The notes under the pieces are model-generated. The model saw nothing but the letters and a program-made list of their open reading frames with translations, ran no database searches and was not told the DNA's origin. A stretch of DNA of 64,000 nt from Ashinkailepas kermadecensis. Taxonomy: Eukaryota > Arthropoda > Thecostraca > Neolepadidae. Where the stretch lies: contig JAOTOM010004374.1 in NCBI GenBank assembly GCA_034440615.1, positions 213,321 to 277,320 of the forward strand, read 5' to 3'. Numbering within the stretch: the first letter of the stretch is position 1; each line of letters begins with the position of its first letter. Below, one piece after another: positions 32,598 through 44,299 of this stretch. A program made the translations under genes and the position numbers.

Positions 32598-34309
32598 TTT
32601 TCTTATAATGAGTGTCTATGCTGTTTTTAAAGATGTTCAGTGTGCTGCTACTGACAATGGTTCCTGGCATCTGGTTCCAATGTTGTACTACCCTGTTGGT
32701 AAAGAAAGACTGTCTTAACCTTGTCCTGCTTGACTAACTTTAACTTTGAATTGATGACCTCTGATTGCATCATTTCTGTTAAATTCAAACATTTCCCTGA
32801 TATATCCCTGTTCCTGACCATGAACATATTTAAAGACCTCTCAGCTTCTATATCTAAGTGAAAACATGTTCAATTTCTTCAATCTGTCCTCATATGCCAG
32901 GTTGCTTATACCATTAACCACTTTTGTTGCCCTCTTTTGTACTCTCTCTAAAAGCCAACAATCTTTTTCATAACTAGGGGACCTTGCTTGGACACAGTAT
33001 TCCAAATGTGGCCTGACATATGCACAGTAAAGCTTCCTGATGACTTCCTCACCTTTGTGTGATACATTCCTATTTATTGCCCCAACCATTCTTAGTGCCT
33101 TCTTCCTGGCTTCTTTGGTCTGTCCTGATGACCTCAATTTTGTGTTCAAAATAACACCTAAGTCCTTCTGCTGAGTCCCAGATAGTACTTTGCCACCCAT
33201 CAAGTATGGAGCCTTCATATGCTGCCTACCTACATGCATGATTTTCCACTTATCAAAATTTAATTTAATTTGCCATTTTTCGGACCACTTCACAAGCTCG
33301 TCTAAGTCTTTCTGCAGCAAGACCTGCTCATTGTGTCCTGTTATTGCCCTAAATACCTTCAAATCATCCGCAACTTTCAAAACCTTACTGCTTAGGACAC
33401 TTTCAACGTTATTTACAAATATAATGAACATCAGTGGCCCCAGCACTGACCACTGGGGGACTCCACTAGGAACATTTTGCCATGATGACTTTCTACCATT
33501 TAGCATCACTCTCTGCTGTCTATCTGAAAGCCACAACTCTATCCATTTTAGGATGCTACCTGCAATACCATGGCCCTGAAGCTGCATCATTAACTGTTTA
33601 TGGGGTACCTTGTCAAAGGCCTTACTAAAGTCAAGATATGTTACATCAACCTGATTTCCCCGTATCAAATTGTTCCGTATAAAAATTACAAAAGTCCAAG
33701 AGATTTGTGAGACACGATCGCACTTTTCTAAACCCATGTTGAGTATCTTGAATCAATCTGTTACCTTCCAGAAAACTAACTATTCTATCCTTGATAATTT
33801 ATTCGAGTACCTTGCAGACTAGGGATGTGAGGCTTACTGGCCTATAGCTTTCAACCTTCCCTCTTTCTCCTTTCTTGAAAATATGAACTACAGTTGCTCT
33901 TTTCCAATATGTTGGAATTTCATTTTGTGAAACGGATCTACCAAATATTATACTAAGTGGAATTGCCAGTTCCTTTTCATTCTCCCGCAATACCCTAGCA
34001 TAAATTCCATCTGGTCCTGCTGCCTTGTTTGGCTTTATTTTCCTGATATAATTGAAAACAACATCACTATCAATGAAATCAACATCGTTTATCTGATCAC
34101 CTGTCACTGAACTGTGGTGTACGGTTGGCAGATTAGTAACATCTTCCAATGTAAACACCGATTTAAACTGCTTGCTCAGCTCCTCAACCATCTCACTATC
34201 CTCACTTAATATAGTCCCATTTACTTCCAGTGGACCAATTGTGCTTGAAACTTTACTTAGCTTGTAGAAACTAAAGAACTTTTTACTGTCACCATTACAG
34301 TTCCTAGCC

Positions 34310-34471
34310 CGGGGACGAGTGGTCTAGGGGTAAGATGCTCGTCTCACAATCGAAAGGTTGTGGGTTCGAGTCTCACCTGTCGATACTCTTCGCCCGCGAC
34401 CAATCGGCGTGAGAGATTGGCGACGCTACATGACTCAACGGTCGACGTGTCGTAAAACCAATAACCAACCA
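34310..34471 (+). mobile_element. tRNA-derived SINE, family 1, copy 3
   Basis: Perfect 13 bp target-site duplications ACAGTTCCTAGCC lie at 34297-34309 and 34472-34484. A box, B box GGTTCGAGTCTC, central core and the AACCAATAACCAACC tail are all present. It is inserted into ORF2 of the minus-strand CR1 copy, so it is younger than that copy. Confidence 0.95.
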
Positions 34472-35150
34472 ACAGTTCCTAGCCAAATCCAATCTTTTGC
34501 TCGCTTTGCTGCTCTGGTTTTCTGCTTCACAGCGTCTCTAGCTTTTTGATACGACCTTAGATTTACGATATTTGGAGCTTCCTTAAATACTCTAAATGCA
34601 TCTTTCTTAACCTTAGTTGCTATTATCAAATCTGGCGTAAGCCATGCTGGCTTTCCTACCCTTCTTTTGCGCCTTTGCTTTTGGGGGACATGTCTAATCT
34701 GAATTTCTTTCAAGTAAGATTTGAACTTTTCCCACATTTCACAGGCATTTAAATTGGATAATTCTTCTTCCCATTATATGGCACTTAAAGCCACTCTCAT
34801 GCAGTCAAAGTCTGCCCTGTTAAAATTTGGAATCTTTGCCAAGTTATCCTTGATTGTCCCTGCTATTTGTACCTTAAATCTCACTATGTTATGATCACTT
34901 CTTCCCAGAGTTTCTCCTACAGTCAAGTCTTGAACTAAATCACTTAAATCTGAGAAGACAAGGTCCAAGAATGAGCCCTGCCTGGTTGGTTCCATTACAA
35001 ACTGGTGTAAGAACAAGTCATCTTCAAGGCATTTCCTAAACAGTTTACATGATGGGGAGCCAACACCAACATTTTCATATCCTTTTAGATTAAAGTCACC
35101 AAGAATAAGGCATTTCCTCCGAAAGTTTCTACTGGTTTCCTCGCAAAATA

Positions 35151-36230
35151 TAATGTGTGTATATGCTGATTTTAAAGATGTTCAGTGTGCTGCTACTACA
35201 ATGGTTTCTGGCAGCTGGTTCCAATGTTCTACTACCGTGTTGGTGAAGAAAGACTGTCTTAACCTTGTCTTGCTGTGATTAACTTTAATTTTGAATTGAT
35301 GACCTCTAATTGCATCATTTCTGTTCAATTCAAACATTTCCCTGATATATCCCTGTTCATGACCATGAACAAGTTTAAAGACCTCGATGAGATCTCCTCT
35401 CCGCCTTCTATATCTAAGTGAAAACATTTCAATTTATTCAAACTTTCCTCATATGCCAGGTTCCTTATACCATTACCTATTTGTGTTGCCATCTTTGCCA
35501 CCTATTTTTGTTCTCTCTCTAAAAGCCAACAATCTTTTGATAACTAGGGGACCAAGCTTGGACACCATATTCCACATGTGGCCTGACATATGCAGAGTAA
35601 AGCTTCCTGATGACTTCCTCACCTTTGTATGATACATTCCCATTTATTTCCCCAAGCATTCTTAGTGCCTTCTTCGGTCCGTTCTGATACCCCCAATTTT
35701 GTTTTCAAAATAACACCTAAGTCCTTCTGCTGAGTCACAGATAGTACTTGGCCACCAATGAAGTATGGAGCCTTCATATGCTGCGTACCTACATGCATGA
35801 TTTTGCACTTATCAAATTACAATTTTATTTGCCATTTTTCGGCCCACTTCACAAGCTCGTCTACGTCTTTCTGCAGCAAGACCTGCTCATTGTGTCCTGT
35901 TATTGCCCTAAAGACATTCAAATCATCCGCAAAATTCAAAACCTTACTGCTTAGGCCACTTTCAATGTTATTTACAAATACAATGAACAATAGTGGCCCC
36001 GGTACTAACCCCTGGGGGACTCCACGAATAACATTTTGCCATGGTGACTTTGTACCATTTAGCATCACTCTCTACTGTCTATCTGAAAGCCACAACTCTA
36101 TCCATTTTAGGATGCTACCTGCAATACCATGGACCTGAAGCTGCATCATTAACCATTCATGGAGTACCTTGTCAAAGGCCTTACTAAAGTCATGATATGC
36201 TACATCAACTTGATTTCTGTTGTCAAGTAC
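35151..36230 (-). mobile_element. CR1 LINE 3' half, second minus-strand fragment
   Basis: Directly abuts the previous LINE copy. It encodes the RT palm to C-terminus in the minus direction (FADDLNVF, MFSLRYRRRRGDLIEVFKL) with frame breaks. The 3' end starts within the ORF2 C-terminus at about 35160. Confidence 0.75.
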
Positions 36231-36239
36231 ATCTGCTAC

Positions 36240-36686
36240 ATCAATTATTATCTGTGACTCAGCAGGAGAAGGACTTAGGTGTTATTTTGAACACAAAATT
36301 GGGGGCATCAGAACAGACCAAAGAAGCCAGGAAGAAGGCACTAAGAATGCTTGGGGCAATACAGAGGAATGTGTCAAACAAAAGTGAGTAGGTCATCAGG
36401 AAGTTTACTGTGCATATGTCTGGCCAAATTTGGAATACTGCGTCCAAGCTTGGTCCCCTAGTCATGATACAAATTGTTGGCTTTTAAAGAGAGTACAAAA
36501 GAGGGCAACACAAATGGTTAATGGTATAGGAAACCTGGCATATGAGGAAAGATGGAAGAAATTGAATATGTTTTCACTTAGATATAGAAGGCTGAGAGAT
36601 CTCATCGAGGTTTTTAAATTTGTTCATGGTCACGATCAGGGATATATCAGAGAAATGTTTGAATTTAACAGAAATGATGCAATTAG
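36240..36686 (+). mobile_element. CR1 LINE fragment, plus strand, disrupted by copy 2
   Basis: Encodes SVTQQEKDLGVILNTKLG, VQKRATQMVNGIGNLAYEER and EMFEFNRNDAI. It stops at 36686, exactly where the intact 5' end of copy 2 begins (ttcgccgccaggtg). It overlaps the same protein region as the neighbouring minus fragment, so the two are separate insertions. Confidence 0.75.
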
Positions 36687-37179
36687 TTCGCCGCCAGGTG
36701 TTAAGGTGGAAACACGTCGGTGTGGAGCTCCTGCTTTCGAGATAAATTGTTGCAGAACCGGACAGTATCCTAGGCTTAACTGTGGATAGGTATTTAGCAA
36801 TTACGTCTGTGCACATATTTGCATAGTTTTAGCTCATAAGTTTCTTTTTTAGCAAGCAGATTATAATATTTACACCAAGGGACGCTACCCAGCGCCATTT
36901 TGTCCATTCTGTCTGTCTTTGTCGAGTGTGTCTAGTGGGTCTTTGTCTAGTGTTTTCAGCTATTTATTTAATTTTTGGCAGTTATTCAGCGAGTGATTTC
37001 TTCTTTCTTTAAAACCAGTCAACTTTCTGCACAGTGATTACCTTGTAAGTGGTGCATAGTTAGGAACTAGCATAGACCTAAGCTTTGTCGGTTATTTCGC
37101 TCTGCTCTGTTACGTGGTAAATCTTTCTGCAGCAAGTTACTTTTCAATCGCAATCTAGGAACAAGCTGCAGCCTTTAGG

Positions 37180-38142
37180 ATGATTACTACCAGGATGCAG
37201 GCACTAGAGGATGAGGTTAGGGCCCTTAAGGCAGAGCTTTCAAAGCTCAAAGCTTCCCTTGCTTCACAGGGCTGGCCAGAAAGGGTAACATGTAAGGGGC
37301 AGTCTGTAGCAGGGGCATCCTATGCCCAGGTGGTCACAGGCCACCAGGTAACTGTAGCTTCCCCTGCTGTGGAGGTGGCAGGGAGATCTGAAGAGAGAAG
37401 TATTCCTAGTGAACAGAAGATTTATAGCTGTAGCGCACAGGAGGGGCAGTGGTTTAAAGTCAGGGGGTGGAGGATTTGGAGGAGCGAGCCTAAGCAAGGG
37501 GGCAGTGAGTGGCAGGTGGTAGGTGGTAGGAGTGGGAAGCAACCTAGTGAAGCAGCTCAACAGGCAGGAGTAACAACATCCAATAGGTTCCAGGCACTGG
37601 AGGACTGCCCGCAGGATATTGATAGCAGTGATAGCAGCAAGGAGACGGTGCTGGTGGTAGGAGACTCTCGGGTGCGGCATTTAGATAGAGTTTTCTGTAA
37701 AGGTAGGAGAGGCAGGAGGTGCATCACCAGGCCTGGTGCCAAGGTTAGAGACCTAGTCCCAGTGGCGGCATAGGCCACCAGTGAGGACCAGTTTAGTACA
37801 GTTATAGTGCAGGTAGGAGTGAACAACGTAGGTCCTGCTAGGAGTGAGGAGCTGCTGCAGGACTACAGGGCCCTTCTGGCCACCCTGAAGCAGAGCAAAA
37901 GCAGAGTTATTGTGACAGCTATTCTGCCCAGGGCTGAAGTCTCCCATGAGTGGAGCTCTAGGGCGCTGGCAGCCAATGCCAGGGTGGGTAGGCTCTGCAA
38001 TGAGTTAGGTTTGACCTTTGTTGACAAGTGGTGCAGGTTTTATGGTTCATGGGACCTCTATCAAAGGGATGGCCTGCACTTCTCCGAGAAGGGGGTGCAG
38101 GTGTTAAGTAAAGTGTATGAACATGTCCTTCAGGGAAACTAG
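37180..38142 (+). pseudogene. CR1 ORF1, copy 2, single nonsense mutation
   Basis: Same 320-codon layout as 12972-13934. A TAG at 37771-37773 replaces the CAG of copy 1. The remainder, including NNVG and DGLHFSEKG, is open to 38142. Confidence 0.85.
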
Positions 38143-38150
38143 ATAATGGG

Positions 38151-39165
38151 GTGGGGAGGGAAGAAGTGGCATTACCATCTCATGAATATGCCAATAGTGA
38201 CAGCATAGGCAATAGAGCCTCACAGTCAGCAAATAGGGATGGCAGTAGATCAAGGGGGCAGAGTGGTAGCTCATCCAGAGATGATAGAGCTACTCAGCAT
38301 GGACAAACCAAAGATGGTTATGGAACATTTCTTAAGTGTATGATGGTTAATGCTAAGAGTATTCGATCCAAATTTGACGAGTTCAAGTGTTATGTTGCTG
38401 ATGAGGAACCAGATTATGTTTGCATTACTGAGGCATGGGTCAGTGAGGGGTATTTTGGGGATAACTTGCAGGACTATGAGATCCAGGGATACAATATGTT
38501 TTCATGCAATAGGTGTCCAGCAGTGAAAGGGTGTGGTGTAATGCTCTATGTGAATAGCTTATTCAGTTCTCAAAAAGTAGCAGATAGGGTAAAAATGTGT
38601 CTGTGGAGTCCATTTGGCTTGATGTTTCTGTGGAAAATGGCAACAGCAATACACTGAGAATAGGAGCTTTGTACCGATCAGGAACCTTGCCACATTCTCA
38701 GCAACTGGAGCTTGATAAGGTGATTTGTGAGGAAATCAGTAGAAACTTTCAGAGGAAATGGCTTATTCTTGGTGACTTTAATCTAAATGGATATGAAAAT
38801 GTTGGTGTTGGCTCCCCAGCATGTAAACTGTTTAGGAAATGCCTTGAAGAGGACCTGTTCTTACACCAGTTTGTAACAGAACCAACTAGGCAGGGCTCAT
38901 TCTTGGACCTTGTCTTCTCGGATTTAAGTGATTTAGTTCAAGACTTGACTGTAGGAGAAACTCTGGGAAGAAGTGACCATAACATAGTGAGATTCAAGGC
39001 ACATGTAGCAGGGACAATCAAGGATAAGTTGGCAAATGTTCCAAATTTTAACAGGGCAGACTTTGACTGCATGAGAGCAGCTTTAATTGCCATAAAATGG
39101 GAAGAAGAATTCTCCGATTTAAATGCCTGTGAAATGTGGGAAAAGTTCAAATCTTACTTGTCTTA
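38151..39165 (+). pseudogene. CR1 ORF2 endonuclease part, copy 2
   Basis: APE endonuclease motifs CITEAWVSE, LILGDFNL and GRSDHNIV are present. A one-base loss near 38594 shifts the frame (38151-38657, then 38597 on). The RT domain is absent. Confidence 0.85.
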
Positions 39166-39179
39166 CTTGTCTTACAAAT

Positions 39180-39665
39180 CTTACTTTTCGTCCTATGGGC
39201 CTCCTCCCAATCTCTATTCTACGTCTTGGAGCCTCCTTTTCGTCCTGGGGTCCTCCTTTTTGTCCCGGGGGCCTCCTTTTCGTCCTGGGGGCCTCCTCCC
39301 AATCTCTGTTCTACGTCTTGATGCCTCCTTTTCGTCATGGGGGCCTCCTCCCAATCTCTGTTCTACGTCTTGGGGCCTTCTTTTTCGTCCTGGGGGGCCT
39401 CCTTTTCGTCCCGGGGGCTCCTTTTCGTCCTGGGGGCCTCCTCCCAATCTCTGTTCTACGTCTTGAGGTCTCCTTTTCGTCATGGGGGCCTCCTCCCAAT
39501 CTCTGTTCTACGTCTTGGGGCCTCCTTTTCCTCCTGGGAGCCTCATCCCAATATCTGTTCTACGTCTTGAGGCCTCTTTTTCGTCATGGGGGCCTCCTTT
39601 TCGTCATGGGGCCTCCTTTTCGTCCTGGGGGCCTGCTCCGAATCTCTGTTCTACGTCTCTTATAG
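39180..39665. repeat. Minisatellite of ggcctccttttcgtcctggg type
   Basis: Variable units built from cctccttttcgtcctggggg and ctcccaatctctgttctacg, with period shifting between about 25 and 75 bp. It directly replaces the missing 3' half of CR1 copy 2. Confidence 0.9.
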
Positions 39666-40304
39666 AGACCTGATGATATTTCCTGGTGGCCTCGTCAGTC
39701 TTCAGGCCTCATTGACAGCATGATATTCTGTCCCGTCGGCCTCCCTTGCTCACCTTTTTTGCTGTAGATTTGCGGATAGGGGCCTCTTCAAATTTCAGGG
39801 GGCGGCGCCCCCAGTTTCACGGCAGGGGGGGCGACTGCCCCCCATGCCCCCCCGGTGGCGACGCCCTTGAGCCGGGGTATCACTTTGTATATGTTATGGA
39901 AGACACGGGCTACCTCAATAATTGGATAGTCCCCCTCAAGCATCGATTTCTCCCCCCCATCAGGCTGAAGCTTAACCATTTGGGCTAAGTCTTTGACCAT
40001 CTGCGGGCGTACACTAGATACAAATGGTTTTCGGGGTACCTTTGGCCATCAAAAAGATGATTTGCACCACGCCCGCACCCATCACCCCACCCCACCCCCA
40101 CTCCAATCAACTTCATAAAGTAATACCCGTGCTGGCCATGCCCTGATGGCACCATTGGCCATGTACGCCATGAATATTGCTGACTGAGGAAGAGGCGGAG
40201 AAAACGCGGCGTCTGTGGCGCGCCAAATCCGTCGGTTCGCGCCACGGAACAGTGGCCGTGTCGCTCACGAAAATGTACATTTCGCTGCCAGAAGGGATCG
40301 CCCA

Positions 40305-40715
40305 GAGCCAAGGTCTCACGTGCCAAGTTCTCACGTGCCAAGGTCTCACGTGCCAAGGAATCACGTGCCAAGGTCTCACGTGCCAAGGTCTCACGTGCAA
40401 AGGTCTCACGTGCCAAGGTCTCACGTGCCTCTTCTGAGGTCTCACGTGCCAAGGTCTCACGTGCCAAGGTCTCACGTGCCAAGGTCTCACGTGCCTCTTC
40501 TGAGGTCTCACGTGCCAAGGTCTCACGTGCCTCTTCTGAGGTCTCACGTGCCAAGGTCTCACGTGCCAAGGTCTCACGCGCCAAGGTCTCACGTGCCAAG
40601 GTCTCACGTGCCAAGGTATCACGTGCCTCTTCTGAGGTCTCACGTGCCAAGATCTCACGTGCCAAGATCTCACGTGCCAACGTCTCACGTGCCAAGGTCT
40701 CACGTGCCTCTTCTC
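40305..40715. repeat. 15 bp minisatellite carrying CACGTG
   Basis: Unit aaggtctcacgtgcc with an occasional tcttctgag variant. I count 24 CACGTG words. All three minus frames are largely open (up to 236 codons), a by-product of the unit. Confidence 0.95.
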
Positions 40716-42050
40716 AACACGACTGTGTGTTCAGTTCGCGTTCAGTTGAGCTGGCTCCCGTGATATTCCACGATAAAAAAAACCACCTTATTGGACATGT
40801 TGCTCAGTCACATGTTTTCAATTATTCCTATCCGTGAATACCTGCTTTTTTAGGCTGAATCAGGGAGTGGCAAACCCACGCCAATTCCATATCAAGGCGT
40901 GATGAAAGGGGGAACTATTTTATTGAAGCGCATGCCCTGCGCCACATGTTTCATCGCTGTGCACAGCTTAGCATGCGTGCTTGTATTCATGACCTTGTGT
41001 TTCTGGACTTACCTCAGCGACCCAGAGTCCCTGAATCAGGGTATATTTTAGCAAGCTGGGGAGCAAATGCCGACCCAGTCACAGACGCGGCACCTGCAAC
41101 ACCACATTAAGCATGGGGCCCCATCCTGCTAGACTGTAGTAGCTTTAACTCTCAAAGACAACCACTTGAGGCCTTCTGCCAAACAGAGGGCATCACTTTG
41201 TCGCTTCCATCGCTTCTCGGTGACAAGCACCCAGAACTCCTTTAATTGCTATTTGAATATCTGTTGCCACAAAACTAGCAGGAGCACTGTAGACACCACA
41301 CCACCAACACTCACTTCAACACGCAATGCATTCCCGCGAAACACTCGTAGGTAACACGTAAATAGCCATCCCCGAATGGCGTCGGACGTACATGAACAGA
41401 TTTGCTTTCCAAACTAGACATAAATTGTTGTCTGGCGGTGCCGTCGGACGTAGATGAGCTGACTTGCTTTAGGAAAAAAAGAAAGAAATATAAATTAGCA
41501 CAACGTAAAATGACTACACAGAGGAGCCATCGGACGTACCTGAGCCGATTTACCTTGCAACTCATAACGTATCCGACTACCCAGAGGTACAGCGAACGTA
41601 GATGAGCCGAATTGCAAAACACCGTACTAACCCAACTGACAACCCTGCATGGCATGCTTAGACTAACCCTCTACTAACAACTAACACGCGGCGGCTGGCG
41701 TGATCGGCGGTGTGGACAATTACATCCTTGTTCGCACAGTACAGATCCCTCGGTGTTCTTCGACAAGAGTAGGCCAATGCTAAATCAACCTGGCAAGCCA
41801 CGCAAAATAAACCTTCTCGTCACCCTCAAAACCCCACCCCACCCCACCCAACTATAGCTTTTCTTGCGGAGGACTAAAGTAAAACTAAAACCATTTAAAC
41901 ACCAGGGAGATGTCCCCACCCAGCCCCCGCCTTCAGCACCTAAAACATCACACACGTTATAACGTAAAACTCCCTTAGAGTAAATCTACAATTGCCTGCG
42001 CTTTGCTTGCAAAACACACTCGCTTTAAAGGTGGCGCAAATGAGCTTTAT
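40716..42050. other. No gene recognised
   Basis: Between 41370 and 41610 four diverged copies of tcggacgtagatgagctga-like sequence are spaced by about 60-75 bp. Otherwise unassigned. Confidence 0.4.
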
Positions 42051-42054
42051 GGAC

Positions 42055-42678
42055 TGTTCACACCTAGCGTAATCTCGACGCACTGTCGGAATCGACGCAA
42101 AGCTAGCATGGGGCCCAATGAGTCTGCTGATTCTGCCATTGCGCCGGCCTTGCGTCAGCTGTCTGCCGTGTCCTACAAAACGCTGGTGATTTCCGAGCGG
42201 ACAAAGTTGGACTTTCTCAACTTTTTCCGCTCGGCGCACCAGCGGCCTTGATGCAAGGTCGACAGACGAGCAAAACTAGAAATGGTGCGAAGCTAAACGG
42301 ATAATGAAAATGCTAACGAGGAAAACTGCTTAACGACAAAAGCGAGATATACTTCTAACCACGCTCGAAAAAATTACCGACACAGGGTTATTATAAACTC
42401 CAGAGAAGCATCACCTTCAATCGCAGCAACCCACTAATTAACGGCTTGGGATCATCTGCAATGACAAAACTCAGTCTGCCACATTTGAACCCAATCTAAA
42501 CAGCTGATTTTGTTGTCATAGCAACTGATCTGTCAGTTGATCGCTGGCATACTCGCGTCCAGGCGATGTCACTGCACTGATCTGCTGACGCGTCGAAATT
42601 ACGCCCAGTGCGTCGGGATTACGCCTAGTCCGTCATTGCGCTGGCTTTTTTGCGTCGAGATTACGCTAGGTGTGAACA
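42055..42678. mobile_element. MITE with perfect 28 bp terminal inverted repeats, 624 bp
   Basis: The first 28 bases, starting TGTTCACACCTAGCGTAATC, are repeated exactly as reverse complement at the right end. Subterminal copies of a CGTCGNNATTACGC word lie near the right end (about 42592-42660) and once near the left. No transposase frame is present. The flanks retain weak similarity (ggac / gtcc), so the true ends could extend a few bases further. Superfamily not assigned. Confidence 0.75.
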
Positions 42679-42874
42679 CAACAGTCCTTTATGGTCATGC
42701 ACGCCGTAAAAATAACTCCCCCCCCACCAAAAAAACAGACCTTGAAAATGAAGTGCTGAAATCCGAGGACTCTTTTTGGGTGGTGAGGGCTTGTCTCTCT
42801 ATCCTGCCCAAATTTGCCGCGACCATGGTTTGCCCCTCCCCCAATTAAAAAACCCTGGCTACGCCGATGTGTGT

Positions 42875-42935
42875 AAGATGGTCCTGTTGGCTCACAGTTT
42901 CCCTGATCTTCTATGTCTTTATGTCTTTAAGGACA
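42875..42935 (+). mobile_element. CR1 LINE 3' terminal fragment
   Basis: Ends in tctatgtctttatgtcttta, the octamer tail of the CR1 family, preceded by ggtcctgttggctcacagt, which corresponds to the 3' UTR of copy 1. Confidence 0.6.
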
Positions 42936-43194
42936 GTCGACTGCCCCTGGTATCGTTCACCAAATGCCATCTGTTATTGAGTTTCTAAACACCATGTTGA
43001 CAACGGTGGCGCCACTTCCCTATCTACATGTGCAGATGTGTGCGTTTTTGTCTCCTTTATTCCGCGGATTCCGTGAAATGTGATGTTGCATATTTCGTGG
43101 ACTGCAGCCGTGGAGCGTTTGGCTAAATTTCGCGCCGGATTATTTATGTGAGCCATTTGTGTCGCTGTTCGTAAACATTCCTACTAAATCTTAC

Positions 43195-43615
43195 GATTAC
43201 CATTTGTTGTGGGGAGTTCCTCATTGAAAGCATTTAAAAGTAGGGTGGACACATTTTTTTAGACAGGAAAATCTTGTCTTTCAGTTCTAATTGGTGATGG
43301 ATGGGGTGAGAGTTATGCTAAGTAAGTGTGTACGGCACAGACCCCTTTAAGCAGGCATGGATGCAGTTTGAAAATTATTGGTAAGGTATTCAATTCACAT
43401 GTGTTAAGAGGGATCAAGTGAATATGGCTGGATAGCTAGGGTAGATAGTCATTGATATGTGTGTGGATGTTGGTGGTTGGTTTCATTAGGATGTGGTGTT
43501 GGTTCGGGTGGATCTTTTCACCAGGCCTATGGTATCTTCTATTTACAGACTTAACCTGGATGGGTCCTTGTGGCTCTTATTGAGTCTAAACTCTTTATGA
43601 CTTTAAGACTTTATA
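43195..43615 (+). mobile_element. 3' end of a different CR1 subfamily
   Basis: Encodes SLKAFKSRVDTFF, the typical CR1 ORF2 end (NAFKxRLDxFW), followed by a 3' UTR. The end, gggtccttgtggctcttatt plus actttaagactttata, parallels the other copies but has a different tail octamer. Confidence 0.5.
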
Positions 43616-43984
43616 ACAGTTCATTGTATGTTGTTATATGAAGGCAATGCAGTTGAATCACATGTTGGCAACACCAGTAATTCTACGAAGCTTCTTCCTA
43701 TGCTCTCTAAATGCACTGTCTAAATACACATGGTATCAACAGTAAAAAAATCAAAATGCAAAACTATTCTGAGATGCATCGTGTCATAGGTAAATGAATG
43801 TCAGATATAAAGGCAGGTTTTCACAGGCTTGTTAAGGGCAAGGAGGACATTTACGTTGGTCATTGCCCAGTGAACATGCCCAGTGAACATGCCCAGTGAA
43901 CATGCCGGTGAACATGCCGACAGCGGACCGACGTCGCTCCACCGTCTGGACTCCAGCAGCCCGCTGTCGGCTGGGGAGTGGAAC

Positions 43985-44275
43985 GATCGCCAATGCCGAC
44001 ATGCAGCCGACACACAGCCGACATGTAGCCGACGTGGGGCTGATGTCGGGCTGCTGTCGGGACGCCAGGGGCCCGCTGTCGGATGGGGAGCGAATTGTCG
44101 GACAACGGCCCGACGTCAGCTGGCCGCTATTGACATGCCTAATTCAACCTATGTGTTGATTTTCCAGATCAGGCCGCCGATGTCGGGCCGAGAGCGGCCG
44201 GATGTCGGCACGTCGCTCACGAGATGCCGAGCTCGCCCCGACACATGTGGACAGCGGGCCGACATCGGCATGTGT
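43985..44275. repeat. GCCGAC/GTCGGC-rich low-complexity region
   Basis: Dense, irregular copies of GCCGAC, ATGTCGG and their complements without a fixed period. Just before it (43865-43915) a 12-13 bp unit, agtgaacatgccc, is repeated four times. Confidence 0.6.
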
Positions 44276-44299
44276 ACTGGGTGGAGATGCAAATAATCA

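Larger units (their letters stand above)
30024..35150 (-). mobile_element. CR1 LINE, minus strand, interrupted by two younger insertions
   Basis: The 3' end (octamer tail aaagacat repeated, 30024-30045) and 3' UTR lie at 30024-30170. The ORF2 part resumes at 32598 and runs to 35150, where it is 5' truncated within the endonuclease. Protein blocks such as YLDFSKAFDKVPH, a degenerate GVPQWSVLGPL, NKAAGPDGIYARVLR and GRSDHNIV are in the expected order. The intervening 30171-32597 is a separate element, and 34310-34471 is a SINE. Without these the copy is about 2.5 kb. It carries several frameshifts and an ADD box altered from FADD to VADD. Confidence 0.8.
36687..39165 (+). mobile_element. CR1 LINE copy 2, intact 5' end, 3' truncated
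   Basis: Shares the whole 5' UTR, ORF1 and endonuclease part of ORF2 with copy 1 at a few percent divergence. It ends abruptly at the codons for KFKSYL and runs into a degenerate TCTTACTTG repeat and then a minisatellite. The missing RT half is unusual, because LINEs are normally truncated at the 5' end. A later deletion or repeat-mediated rearrangement is the simplest explanation. Confidence 0.85.

Noticed and set aside
35817..36686. Twin-priming inversion of one CR1 insertion
   Set aside because: The minus and plus pieces overlap in the same part of ORF2, so they cannot derive from one inverted copy.
40297..40716. CRISPR-like array
   Set aside because: Repeats are contiguous with no unique spacers, and the genome is clearly eukaryotic. 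The same applies to the other arrays.
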